A stretch of DNA of 64,000 nt from Gaopeijia sp032250675 (GTDB lineage Bacteria; Gemmatimonadota; Gemmatimonadetes; Longimicrobiales; Gaopeijiaceae). Under the pieces are notes generated by a model. The model did no database searches. It saw nothing but the letters and a program-made list of their open reading frames with translations, and had not been told where the DNA came from. Below are positions 32,366 through 40,711 of this stretch, piece after piece. The stretch spans positions 1 to 64,000 of the forward strand of contig JAVVEY010000002.1 of NCBI GenBank assembly GCA_032250675.1. The letters run 5' to 3'. Position numbers and translations under genes: made by a program. The first letter of the stretch is position 1. Each line of letters opens with the position of its first letter.

Positions 32366-33505
32366 ATGGATCTCCACGAATATCAGGCGAAGGAGATCTT
32401 CCGGGGCGCGGGAATTCCCGTTCCGCCCGGGAAGGTCGCGACCACTCCGGATGAGGCGGAGGCGATCGCGCGGACGTACGGCGGGCTCGTCGTCGTCAAG
32501 GCGCAGGTCCACACCGGCGGTCGCGGCAAGGCGGGTGGAGTGAAGCTGGCCCGGACGCCCGAGGAGGTGCGCGAACACGCATCGAATATCCTCGGGATGA
32601 AGATCAACGGCCTCACCGTCGAGAAGGTCCTCGTCACTCCGGGCGAGGAGATCGCCACCGAGGCGTACGTATCGGTCCTCGTCAACCGTGAGACGCAGGC
32701 CCCCGTCTTCATGGTGAGTTCCGAGGGCGGCGTCGACATCGAGGAGGTCGCCGAGAAGACGCCCGATGCGATCCGCAAGATGCACGTCGATCCGCGCTAC
32801 GGTCTCCTGCCGCACCAGGCCTACATCCTCGGCGTCGAGCTCTACGACGATCCGAAGCTCCAGCGTCAGGCCGCGAAGATCATGATGCAGCTCTACGATG
32901 CCTTCGTCGAGGCGGGTGCGAGCCTCGCCGAGATCAACCCCCTCATCACCACCCCCGCGGGGGAGGTCAAGGCGATCGATGCCAAGGTCTCGATCGACGA
33001 CAACGAACTCTTCCGACGTCCGGAGATCGCCGACTACCGAGACACCTCGTCGGAGCCCGAAGCCGAGACACTCGCGCGCGAAGCGGGACTCACCTTCATC
33101 AAGCTCGACGGGAATGTCGGCTGCTGCGTCAACGGCGCCGGCCTCGCGATGGCCACGATGGATCTCGTGAAGTTCTACGGAGGCGAGCCCGCGAACTTCC
33201 TCGATATCGGCGGATCGTCCAACCCCGAGAAGGTCGTCAACGCGCTGAAGATCATCACCGACGATCCGCAGGTGAAGGTGATCCTCTTCAATATCTTCGG
33301 GGGGATCACGCGGACCGACGATGTGGCCAACGGGATCATCGAGGCGCTCAGGCAGATCTCGATCGACGTACCGATCGTGATCCGCCTCACCGGCACGAAT
33401 GAGGAGATCGCCCTGAAGATCCTCAAGGACGCCGGATTCGAAGCCTATTCCACCATGGACGAGGTCGTCGCGAAAGCGGTCGAGCTCGCCACTGCAGCCG
33501 CGTAA
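32366..33505 (+). CDS. sucC: Succinyl-CoA synthetase beta subunit
   Basis: ATP-grasp subunit that binds nucleotide and succinate; makes ATP or GTP from succinyl-CoA in the TCA cycle. MDLHEYQAKEIF is the classic start. The ATP-grasp motif VVKAQVHTGGRGKAGGVK is at residues 43-60, and INPLITTPAGEVKAIDAKVSID carries metal ligands. DIGGSSNPEKVVNALK and NIFGGITRTDDVA form the power-helix and CoA-ligase fold. Length 379 is slightly shorter than the E. coli 388. sucD follows after 14 bases. Confidence 0.97.
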   Translation: MDLHEYQAKEIFRGAGIPVPPGKVATTPDEAEAIARTYGGLVVVKAQVHTGGRGKAGGVKLARTPEEVREHASNILGMKINGLTVEKVLVTPGEEIATEAYVSVLVNRETQAPVFMVSSEGGVDIEEVAEKTPDAIRKMHVDPRYGLLPHQAYILGVELYDDPKLQRQAAKIMMQLYDAFVEAGASLAEINPLITTPAGEVKAIDAKVSIDDNELFRRPEIADYRDTSSEPEAETLAREAGLTFIKLDGNVGCCVNGAGLAMATMDLVKFYGGEPANFLDIGGSSNPEKVVNALKIITDDPQVKVILFNIFGGITRTDDVANGIIEALRQISIDVPIVIRLTGTNEEIALKILKDAGFEAYSTMDEVVAKAVELATAAA

Positions 33506-33519
33506 GGAGTTCCCGAACC

Positions 33520-34407
33520 ATGTCGATTTTCATCGATCAGAATACCCGCCTCGTGATCCAGGGGATCACCGGGCGCGACGGGTCATTCCACGCGATCCAG
33601 ATGATGGAGTACGGCACGCAGGTCGTGGCTGGCGTCACCCCAGGGAAGGGGGGACAGAGCTTCGAAGGCCCCGGCGGCGAGGAAGTCCCGATCTTCGACA
33701 CGATGGAGGAAGCGGTCGAGGCGACGCAGCCCAACTGCTCCGTCATCTACGTGCCGCCCGCCTTCGCGGCGAGCGCGATCATGGAGGCCGCCGACGCCGG
33801 CATCCCCTTCATCGTGGCGATCACCGAGGGGATCCCCGTGCTCGACATGGCGCGCGCTCACGCCTACGCGCACGACCGCGGCGCTCGCGTGCTTGGCCCG
33901 AACTGTCCGGGACTCATCACGCCCGGAGAGTCGAAGGTCGGGATCCTTCCCGGTTCGATCGTGATGCCGGGTCCGGTGGGGGTGGTCTCGCGTTCGGGCA
34001 CGCTCACCTACGAGGCGGTCTACCAGCTCACGCAGAAGGGGATCGGACAGACGACGTGTGTGGGGATCGGCGGGGACCCGCTGATCGGCACGAAATTCAT
34101 CGACTGTCTCGAAGCCTTCCGTGACGATCCCGCGACGAAGGCGATCGTGATGATCGGCGAGATCGGGGGAACCGACGAACAGGAGGCGGCGGCGTATGTG
34201 AAGGAGCACGTCGACGTTCCCGTCGTCGGATTCATCGCCGGCCAGACCGCCCCTCCGGGGCGTCGGATGGGGCACGCCGGCGCGATCATCTCGGGGTCGG
34301 CGGGTACCGCGGCCGAGAAGATGGAGGTCTTCGAAGCGAATGGGATCGCGGTGGCGAAGCGTCCCTCGGATATCGGGGATCTCATCGCCGACGCGATCGG
34401 CTCCTGA
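33520..34407 (+). CDS. sucD: Succinyl-CoA synthetase alpha subunit
   Basis: Binds CoA and carries the phosphohistidine, H252 in RRMGHAGAIISG. The CoA-binding Rossmann domain begins VIQGITGRDGSFHA, with PGKGGQ and PNCPGLITPGE typical of the family; GSAGTAAEKM after the active site closes it. Length 295 is normal. It pairs with sucC directly upstream, and a CBS-domain gene begins 11 bases after its stop. Confidence 0.97.
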   Translation: MSIFIDQNTRLVIQGITGRDGSFHAIQMMEYGTQVVAGVTPGKGGQSFEGPGGEEVPIFDTMEEAVEATQPNCSVIYVPPAFAASAIMEAADAGIPFIVAITEGIPVLDMARAHAYAHDRGARVLGPNCPGLITPGESKVGILPGSIVMPGPVGVVSRSGTLTYEAVYQLTQKGIGQTTCVGIGGDPLIGTKFIDCLEAFRDDPATKAIVMIGEIGGTDEQEAAAYVKEHVDVPVVGFIAGQTAPPGRRMGHAGAIISGSAGTAAEKMEVFEANGIAVAKRPSDIGDLIADAIGS

Positions 34408-34418
34408 CGCGCGCCGGG

Positions 34419-35351
34419 ATGGATACCGCGTCGCTCACGCTGGCGGATTGGCTCGATCCCGAGCGGATCGAAGTGCTGCTGGCGGTCGACACCCTCGAGG
34501 GTGCGTTGCGCGCGCTCCTCGCGCACACCCCCGAGGGTGTCCTCCCTGGAGCGGAGGCTCGGACGCGCTGCGCGCACGACCTCGCCGCCGGGGCGCGCGG
34601 CGAGGTGGTGCGGATCGGCGACGACGCGGTCGTCGTGGTGAGCGAAGAGGGGGGAGTGAAGGCTCCCACCCTCTTCCTCGGGGTATCGGTCGATCCCTTC
34701 GCCGTGACCGCCGAGGGGGGGGAGAACGCGGGTCACGCGCGCGCCGTCGTGCTCGCCCTCACGCCAGCCCGACCCGAAGCGCTCCGTGCGCGCCTCGTGC
34801 CGGCGCTCCGGCGCTTCCTCTCCACCGATGAGGGGCGCCTCGCGCTCTATGCGGCGCGGTCCGCCGATGAGGTCCTCGAGATGACGGGCTTCATGACGCT
34901 CCCTCTTCCCGGACGTATACGCGTCCTCGGCGTGATGGAGCCGGTGTCCTACCGGGTCTATCCGGACACTCCGGCCACGGAGGTCTTCCACCTGATGACG
35001 CGACGCGGCCTGCGGGCGGTCCCCGTGGTCGGGGAGGAGTATGAGGTGCTCGGCATCATCACGGCGGGTGACGCGCTGCGGCACCTCGTCCCGCGCACGC
35101 AGAGGGGGAAGGATGTTGCCCAGGCGATCGATCGCGATCTCGCACGCGATGTGATGGCGCGCTCGGTTCTCTGTGTCTCGGAAGACCAGGCGATCGGCGA
35201 CGTGGCGGCGCTGATGGTGAAGCGTGACGTCGAGATCCTCCCCGTCGTGCGTGAGGGAGAGTTCGTGGGGTTCGTCACCCGCGAGGCGGTGCTCCGCTCG
35301 ATCCTCGGTGACACCGGCGACACCCCATCCGACGACGCAGAGATCGCCTGA
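34419..35351 (+). CDS. CBS-domain protein with EIIA-like N-terminal domain
   Basis: A 310-residue cytoplasmic protein. Two CBS domains at about 172-225 (VMEPVSYRVYPDTPATEVFHL onward; RGLRAVPVVG, YEVLGIITAGD) and 243-300 (DVMARSVLCVSEDQAIGDV; EILPVVREGEFVGFVTRE) should bind adenine nucleotides. Residues 7-157 resemble the fructose/nitrogen PTS EIIA fold: LTLADWLDPERI at the start, then ALRARLVPALRRFLSTDEGRLALYAARSADEVLEM at the end, but no histidine sits at the usual phosphorylation loop (GEVVRIGDDAVVVV). I infer an energy-sensing regulator linked to succinyl-CoA synthetase; that role is a guess from context. The fold call for the N-terminus is moderate. Confidence 0.7.
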   Translation: MDTASLTLADWLDPERIEVLLAVDTLEGALRALLAHTPEGVLPGAEARTRCAHDLAAGARGEVVRIGDDAVVVVSEEGGVKAPTLFLGVSVDPFAVTAEGGENAGHARAVVLALTPARPEALRARLVPALRRFLSTDEGRLALYAARSADEVLEMTGFMTLPLPGRIRVLGVMEPVSYRVYPDTPATEVFHLMTRRGLRAVPVVGEEYEVLGIITAGDALRHLVPRTQRGKDVAQAIDRDLARDVMARSVLCVSEDQAIGDVAALMVKRDVEILPVVREGEFVGFVTREAVLRSILGDTGDTPSDDAEIA

Positions 35352-35380
35352 CGCGTCTCGGATCCTCCGCGCCCATCCAG

Positions 35381-35386
35381 TATGAT
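35381..35386 (+). promoter_or_regulatory. Candidate -10 element before ndk
   Basis: TATGAT lies 49 bases before the ndk ATG, close to consensus. The -35 at 17 bases is weak (TCGGAT), so ndk may use this as its own start or be read through from sucCD. Confidence 0.4.
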
Positions 35387-35434
35387 CGCTCTTCTTTCGA
35401 CACTCATCACCACAAACTTCGAGATCGTGCCCTC

Positions 35435-35860
35435 ATGACCCAAACGCTCGCCATCATCAAGCCCGACGCGGTCGAATCCGGGAAGGCCGGAAAGATTCTC
35501 GCCCACCTCGAGGCGGGAGGCTTCACCGTGCGAGGAGTTCGCATGGTGCGCCTCACGGAATCCCAGGCAGGCGCCTTCTACGCCGTGCACAGCGAACGCC
35601 CCTTCTATGGGGAGCTCGTCGAGTTCATGACCTCGGGGCCGTGCATCCCGGTCGTCCTCGAAGCGCCGGATGCGGTCCCCGCTCTCCGTGAGGCGATCGG
35701 CGCGACCGACCCTGCCGAAGCGGCGGAGGGGACGGTGCGTCGTCTCCATGCAGAGTCGAAGGGGCGCAACGCGATCCACGCCTCCGATTCGGACGGGAAT
35801 GCGGCGCGAGAGATCGCCTTCTTCTTCTCCGAGTCCGACCGGATCACGACGGGAGGTTGA
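35435..35860 (+). CDS. ndk: Nucleoside diphosphate kinase
   Basis: Balances nucleoside triphosphate pools by phosphate transfer through H115 (RNAIHASDS). K9 in AIIKPDAV and R102 to R111 region contact the nucleotide. The 141-residue length is normal. It follows sucCD and the CBS-domain gene; succinyl-CoA synthetase and nucleoside diphosphate kinase are functional partners in several bacteria, with nucleotide made by one exchanged by the other. Confidence 0.97.
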   Translation: MTQTLAIIKPDAVESGKAGKILAHLEAGGFTVRGVRMVRLTESQAGAFYAVHSERPFYGELVEFMTSGPCIPVVLEAPDAVPALREAIGATDPAEAAEGTVRRLHAESKGRNAIHASDSDGNAAREIAFFFSESDRITTGG

Positions 35861-35884
35861 GACGGGGTGGGCGTGTCCCACGCG

Positions 35885-35913
35885 TTGACACTTTTCCGCT
35901 TCACGGCTAGCAT
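35885..35913 (+). promoter_or_regulatory. Strong promoter of the yceD-rpmF-fab operon, leaderless
   Basis: A perfect TTGACA (35885-35890), 17-base spacer and TAGCAT (35908-35913). The predicted start of transcription, 6-8 bases on, falls at or next to the A of the ATG at 35922, so the first mRNA would be leaderless. No ribosome-binding purines precede that ATG. Confidence 0.7.
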
Positions 35914-35921
35914 TCCAAGCT

Positions 35922-36431
35922 ATGCCCACGCTCGATTTGCGACGCCTCGCCGCCGAAGAATTCGTCGAAGTCGTCGAGGAGTTGGATTCCGGACTCCCTC
36001 TGTGGGAGGGAACGGGGCTCACCCTGGCGGGACCTGTGAAGGTCGACCTCGTCGCGCACGAGACCGGAGAGAGCGAGGTTGTGGCACGAGGAGAGCTCAG
36101 CACGGTGCTCGCGCGCGAATGCCGACGCTGTCTGGCTACCTCGGAGGAACGTTTCGAGCTCGACGTCACCTTCGTCTGGTCGGGTGATGTGGAGTTTCGG
36201 GGAGAAGGGGGCGAGATTCGTGCGCTCCCGACGGGCAAGGATGAAATCGATGTGGCGGAGGCGGTTCGCGAGGAGTTGCTCCTCGCTGTACCGGCCTTCA
36301 CTGAATGCACGCCGAACTGCAGGGGCCTCTGCCCCCGGTGCGGCACAAACCTGAACGAACAAAGCTGCGACTGTACGGTCGAGGAGCGTGATCCCCGGTG
36401 GGATGCGCTGCGCGCCCTGCAGTCCGAGTGA
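35922..36431 (+). CDS. yceD: YceD/DUF177 family protein
   Basis: A 169-residue DUF177 protein, the usual gene ahead of rpmF in bacteria; in E. coli and plants it is linked to 23S rRNA accumulation and ribosome assembly. ARECRRCL (C67, C70) and the C-terminal CTPNCRGLCPRCGTNL plus CDC (C129, C133, C137, C140, C149, C151) suggest one or two zinc sites. Start and promoter position imply leaderless translation. rpmF begins 7 bases after the stop, so ribosome and fatty acid genes are co-transcribed. Confidence 0.9.
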   Translation: MPTLDLRRLAAEEFVEVVEELDSGLPLWEGTGLTLAGPVKVDLVAHETGESEVVARGELSTVLARECRRCLATSEERFELDVTFVWSGDVEFRGEGGEIRALPTGKDEIDVAEAVREELLLAVPAFTECTPNCRGLCPRCGTNLNEQSCDCTVEERDPRWDALRALQSE

Positions 36432-36438
36432 GGCTCCC

Positions 36439-36621
36439 ATGGCAGTCCCGAAAAAGCGCACCTCCAAGCAGCGGAAGCGGAAGCGGCGCACGCATTACAA
36501 GGCGGAAACCCCGACGGTGCAGAGCTGCGAGAAGTGTGGTGATCCTCGCCAGCCGCACCGGGTGTGCCCCAGTTGTGGGCACTATCGGGGAGAGAGCGTG
36601 ATCGACGTCGACTCGATCTGA
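36439..36621 (+). CDS. rpmF: Ribosomal protein bL32
   Basis: A 60-residue large-subunit ribosomal protein, MAVPKKRTSKQRKRKRRTHY at the start, with four zinc ligands C30, C33, C43 and C46 (CEKCG, CPSCG), i.e. the zinc-binding form rather than the cysteine-free paralogue made under zinc limitation. The conserved start fixes ATG 36439. Confidence 0.96.
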   Translation: MAVPKKRTSKQRKRKRRTHYKAETPTVQSCEKCGDPRQPHRVCPSCGHYRGESVIDVDSI

Positions 36622-36630
36622 CCCGGTTCC

Positions 36631-37644
36631 GTGCGTATCGCACTCGATGCGAGCGGGACGGACGACGCGCCCGAGATCGAGATCGACGGCGCGCTCGCAG
36701 CGCTTCGTGACCTCGACGGGATCGCGATCACGCTCGTCGGTGACGAGGCGCTGATCCGGGCGGCACTCGCGGCTCGCGGTGTGGAGCCGTCCGCCGATCT
36801 CTCGATCGTGCATGCGCCGGATCAGATCCACGCGAGTGATTCACCCTCGACCGTGGTCCGGCGCAAGCCCGATTCGGCGATCGTCCGGGGGATCGACCTC
36901 CACCGGTCGGGCGAGGTGGACGCCTTCATCAGCGCCGGCAATACCGGTGCGGTCATGGCCGCCTCGCTCTTCATGCTCCGACCCCTCCCCGGGGTCGAAC
37001 GCCCCTCGGTCGCGACGATGCTCCCGACCGTCGGTGCCCCCGTGATCCTGATCGACGCAGGGACGAATGTCGACTGCAAGCCGAAGCATCTGGTGCAGTT
37101 CGCCTACCTGGGCTCGGTCTACGCCCGGGACGCCCTCGGTGTGACGGGTCGCCCCCGGGTGGGGCTGCTCAACATCGGGGAGGAGCCCGAGAAGGGCGAC
37201 GAGCGAGCGATCGAGACGCACCGCCTCCTCGCGGAGGATCCCGGCGTGAACTTCATCGGCAATGTCGAGGGTCGCGACGTCATCCGCGGGGTGTGTGACG
37301 TACTCGTCGCCGACGGCTTCGCGGGGAATGTGCTGCTCAAGTTCTACGAGAGCGTCGCGCAGTACGTGGTCGGGATTGTCAAACGGGAACTGGATTCCCA
37401 TGATGTCGACCTCGACTACGAGCGCGTCTTCCGCGTGCTCGACTACTCCGAATATGGCGGCGCCCCGTTGCTCGGGGTCAACGGACTCTCGATCATCTGT
37501 CACGGCGGCTCATCACCGAAGGCGATCCGGAATGCGATCCGCGTCGCCGCCGACGCGGTTCGCAATCACCTCGTCGGGGACATGGCCGCGGAGTTCGCGG
37601 ATCGTGCCCCCGGTCATGGAAGCCAGGGAGGCACGCCCTCGTGA
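36631..37644 (+). CDS. plsX: Phosphate acyltransferase PlsX
   Basis: Converts acyl-ACP to acyl-phosphate for phospholipid synthesis. The 337-residue protein starts at GTG with RIALDASGTDDAPEIEIDGA, a variant of the usual MGGD-start motif (here A-SGTDDAP), and continues with SAGNTGAVMAASLF, DAGTNVDCKPKHLVQFA, NIGEEPEKGDE and DGFAGNVLLKF. The last overlaps fabH as GTGA. The genes rpmF, plsX and fabH are a common conserved string. Confidence 0.95.
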   Translation: MRIALDASGTDDAPEIEIDGALAALRDLDGIAITLVGDEALIRAALAARGVEPSADLSIVHAPDQIHASDSPSTVVRRKPDSAIVRGIDLHRSGEVDAFISAGNTGAVMAASLFMLRPLPGVERPSVATMLPTVGAPVILIDAGTNVDCKPKHLVQFAYLGSVYARDALGVTGRPRVGLLNIGEEPEKGDERAIETHRLLAEDPGVNFIGNVEGRDVIRGVCDVLVADGFAGNVLLKFYESVAQYVVGIVKRELDSHDVDLDYERVFRVLDYSEYGGAPLLGVNGLSIICHGGSSPKAIRNAIRVAADAVRNHLVGDMAAEFADRAPGHGSQGGTPS

Positions 37645-38633
37645 GCACGCCGAAGCCCATCGTCGACTTCGTCGGAACGGGTCGCTACCTGCCCGAACGC
37701 AGGCTGACCAACGACGACCTCGCCGAATTCGTCGAGACCAACGACGAGTGGATCCGGAGTCGCACCGGAATCGTCACGCGTCATCTCGCGCGCGAGGACG
37801 AACTCGCGGCGGAGATGGCGCAGGTGTCGTCACGGATCGCGCTCGACCGCGCCGGAGTCGAGCCCGGAGAGGTCGACGCGATCATCCTCTCGACCGCGAC
37901 ACCCGACCGGTGGCTCCCCTCGACCGCGTGTGATCTCCAGGCGCTCCTGGGCGCGCACCGCGCGATGGCCTTCGATGTGCAGGCCGCCTGTTCGGGGTGG
38001 CTCTACGCACTCACGATGGCCGAGGGGTATCTCGCCTCCGGACGCGTCGATACGGTGCTCGTGGTCGCCACCGAGAAGATGAGCAATATCCTCGACTGGA
38101 CGGATCGCACCACCTGCGTCCTCTTCGGCGACGGCTCGGGTGCCGCGGTGTTGCGGCGCTCGGACGGATCACGGGGGATCCTCTCGAGCTTTCATCGCTC
38201 CGACGGGCGGCTGGCCGAGCTGCTCTGGCGCCCGGCCGGGGGCGTGAGGATGCCGCTCACCGAGGACCGTGTCCGTGACCGTCAGCATCTGATGGCGATG
38301 TCGGGGCGCGAGATCTTCAAGTGCGCGGTGCGCTCGATGGCGCAGGCGTGTGACGAGGCGCTCACGCGCGCGGGGCTCTCGGGGAACGACATCGATCTGA
38401 TGATTCCCCACCAGGCCAACATCCGCATCATCGAGGCCACCGCGAAGTATGCCGGGATCCCGATGGAGAAGGTCTACGTGAATGTGGACCGCTACGGCAA
38501 CATGAGCTCGGCTTCGATCCCGGTCGCGCTCGACGAGGCGCTCGAGGATGGCTCGATCCAGCCCGGGATGAAGGTCCTCTCGGCGACCTTCGGTGCCGGA
38601 CTCACCTGGGGCGCGATGGTCTGGCAGTTCTGA
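37641..38633 (+). CDS. fabH: Beta-ketoacyl-ACP synthase III
   Basis: Starts fatty acid synthesis by condensing an acyl-CoA with malonyl-ACP. Catalytic triad: C117 (QAACSGWLYAL), His in MIPHQANIRI and Asn in RYGNMSSAS. 330 residues, normal. GTG start overlaps the plsX stop (GTGA). A branched-chain or acetyl primer preference cannot be read from sequence. Confidence 0.96.
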   Translation: MSTPKPIVDFVGTGRYLPERRLTNDDLAEFVETNDEWIRSRTGIVTRHLAREDELAAEMAQVSSRIALDRAGVEPGEVDAIILSTATPDRWLPSTACDLQALLGAHRAMAFDVQAACSGWLYALTMAEGYLASGRVDTVLVVATEKMSNILDWTDRTTCVLFGDGSGAAVLRRSDGSRGILSSFHRSDGRLAELLWRPAGGVRMPLTEDRVRDRQHLMAMSGREIFKCAVRSMAQACDEALTRAGLSGNDIDLMIPHQANIRIIEATAKYAGIPMEKVYVNVDRYGNMSSASIPVALDEALEDGSIQPGMKVLSATFGAGLTWGAMVWQF

Positions 38634-38707
38634 TGACCCGCACCATTTGAAATCGCGCGCTCGGCGCGCCCGATCCGATCCCCTCGCACCTCACCCCCGC
38701 ACTCCGC

Positions 38708-39634
38708 ATGTCTCTCGCACTCCTCTTCCCCGGTCAGGGATCCCAGCACGTGGGGATGGCCCGCGAACTCGCGGATACCTACCCGGAGGTGCGTGACCTC
38801 GTCGCCGAGGCGGATGACGCCCTGGGGATCCCCCTCGGCGAGATCATGTGGGAGGGCCCCGAAGAAACCCTCACCGAGACGCGGAACGCCCAGCCTGCGC
38901 TCCTCCTTCATTCGGTCGCGGCGTGGCGGGTCGTGCGCGACGAGACGCGTGACGCCGCCTTCGTCGCGGGACACTCGCTCGGCGAGTTCACTGCCTGGGT
39001 GGCGGCGGGCGCGATCGACTTTGCCGACGCGCTGCGTGCGGTCCGGCGCAGGGGCGAGCTGATGTTCGAGGCGGGGGTCGAGCGCCCCGGCACCATGGCG
39101 GCGCTCCTCGGTCTCGAGGACGACGCCGTCGAGGCGGTGTGCGCGCAGGTCGAAGGGGGCATCTGCGTCCCGGCCAACTACAACGCACCCGGGCAGGTGG
39201 TGATCTCGGGTGACGCGGCGGGGGTGGCCGAGGGGATGGAGCGCGCCAGGGAAGCGGGCGCGAAGCGCGCCGTACCTCTCAATGTCTCGGGCGCGTTCCA
39301 TTCGCCGCTGATGAAGGGAGCCGAGGCGCGGCTCGCCGCCTTCCTCGACGGGATCGAGATTCGCGATCCCGCGATCCCCGTCGTCTCGAATGTGACCGCG
39401 GCCCCCGTGACCGACGCCGCGGAGGCGCGCACCCTCCTCGTGCAGCAGCTCACCTCGCCCGTCCGGTGGCACCGCTCGATCGCCCGCATGCTGGACGCCG
39501 GAGTCGACCACTTCGTCGAACTCGGACCGGGCGCCGTGCTCTGTGGCCTGAACCGTCGCAACGCCCGTGGATCGGCGTGCCGCTCCGTCGGAACCCCCGA
39601 CGATGCGGCCGCCTTCATGAGAGAGGGAGGCTGA
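38708..39634 (+). CDS. fabD: Malonyl-CoA-ACP transacylase
   Basis: Loads malonyl groups on the acyl carrier protein. Nucleophile S90 in GHSLGEF and H198 in GAFHSPLM form the dyad; FPGQGSQ (7-13) is the family start. Length 308 is typical. The 74-base gap before it holds a TTGAAA with no good -10, and an inverted GCGCGC repeat; it probably belongs to the preceding transcript. fabG begins 3 bases after the stop. Confidence 0.96.
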   Translation: MSLALLFPGQGSQHVGMARELADTYPEVRDLVAEADDALGIPLGEIMWEGPEETLTETRNAQPALLLHSVAAWRVVRDETRDAAFVAGHSLGEFTAWVAAGAIDFADALRAVRRRGELMFEAGVERPGTMAALLGLEDDAVEAVCAQVEGGICVPANYNAPGQVVISGDAAGVAEGMERAREAGAKRAVPLNVSGAFHSPLMKGAEARLAAFLDGIEIRDPAIPVVSNVTAAPVTDAAEARTLLVQQLTSPVRWHRSIARMLDAGVDHFVELGPGAVLCGLNRRNARGSACRSVGTPDDAAAFMREGG

Positions 39635-39637
39635 GAG

Positions 39638-40384
39638 ATGCCCGAGCAGGAGCTTGCGGAAGGCACCGTTGCGATCGTGACGGGAGGATCGAGAGGGATC
39701 GGTCGCGGGATCGCCGAGGCGCTCGCCGAGGCGGGTGCCCGCGTCGCCGTGGTCGCACGGAGCGAGGCGGGGGCGACGGCGGCGGCAGACGCCCTCCAGG
39801 GAAGCGGACACGCGGGGTTTGCCTGCGATGTCTCGGATCCCGACGCCGTCCGCGAGACGGCTTCCGCGATCGAATCCTCGCTCGGTACCGTGGGGATTCT
39901 CATCAACAACGCCGGGATCACGCGCGACAATATCCTCCTCCGTCTGAAGGACGAGGATTGGGATCGCGTCATCGACGTCAATCTCAAGGGCGCATTCAAC
40001 TTCACACGGGCCGTCGCGCGCGGCATGATGAAAAGGCGTGACGGCGTGATCGTGAATGTCAGCTCCGTCGTGGGGCTCATGGGGAATGCGGGGCAGGCGA
40101 ACTACGCCGCGTCGAAGGCGGGGCTCCTCGGACTCACCCGGAGTGTGGCGCGCGAACTCGCCTCGCGCGGCGTGCGGTGCAACGCGATCGCACCCGGTTA
40201 TATTCGCACCGAGATGACCGCGGAGCTCTCGGAGCAGCAGACCACGGAACTCACCGGGCGGATCCCGCTGGGGCGCCTCGGCGAGGTCGAGGACATCGCC
40301 GGCGTGGTGAGGTTTCTCGTGGGGCCCGGTGCACGCTACATTACCGGACAGGTTCTTGCCGTAGATGGCGGCATGGTCATGTAG
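39638..40384 (+). CDS. fabG: 3-oxoacyl-ACP reductase
   Basis: NADPH-dependent reductase of the short-chain dehydrogenase family; 248 residues. TGGSRGIGRG (15-24) binds cofactor, NNAG (90-93) is present, and S142, Y156 and K160 (YAASK) form the catalytic set. GGMVM at the C-terminus is the FabG end. It lies between fabD and acpP in the standard order. Confidence 0.96.
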   Translation: MPEQELAEGTVAIVTGGSRGIGRGIAEALAEAGARVAVVARSEAGATAAADALQGSGHAGFACDVSDPDAVRETASAIESSLGTVGILINNAGITRDNILLRLKDEDWDRVIDVNLKGAFNFTRAVARGMMKRRDGVIVNVSSVVGLMGNAGQANYAASKAGLLGLTRSVARELASRGVRCNAIAPGYIRTEMTAELSEQQTTELTGRIPLGRLGEVEDIAGVVRFLVGPGARYITGQVLAVDGGMVM

Positions 40385-40455
40385 CCTTCGTCCCGATGTG
40401 GGGCGGGGCTCGATTTTCTTCCGGAATCACCCAAACGCATAGCAGGGGGAGTACA

Positions 40456-40692
40456 ATGTCGGATGCTGAATCCAGGGTCCGTGAGATCATCGTGAACGAG
40501 CTGGGCGTCGAAGCCGACAAGGTCACGCCGGAGGCATCGTTCGTGGAGGATCTCGGGGCGGATTCGCTCGACACCGTCGAGCTCGTGATGGCCTTCGAGG
40601 AGGAGTTTGCGATCGATATCCCCGATGAGGACGCTGAACAGCTGCGGACGGTCGGCGATGCGATCGCGTACATGAACGAGAAGACGGACTGA
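40456..40692 (+). CDS. acpP: Acyl carrier protein
   Basis: A 78-residue acidic protein whose S37 in GADSLDTVE carries 4'-phosphopantetheine. Central cofactor of fatty acid synthesis and substrate of the neighbouring FabD, FabH, FabG, FabF and PlsX. ATG 40456 follows AGGGGGAG by about 6 bases, fixing the start. The 71-base gap upstream contains no convincing promoter, though TAGCAG at 40440 is a possible -10. Confidence 0.97.
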   Translation: MSDAESRVREIIVNELGVEADKVTPEASFVEDLGADSLDTVELVMAFEEEFAIDIPDEDAEQLRTVGDAIAYMNEKTD

Positions 40693-40711
40693 TTGCAGCC
40701 CGGAGTCGCGA

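Noticed and set aside
38634..38707. Promoter before fabD (TTGAAA at 38647)
   Set aside because: No -10-like hexamer at 16-18 bases.
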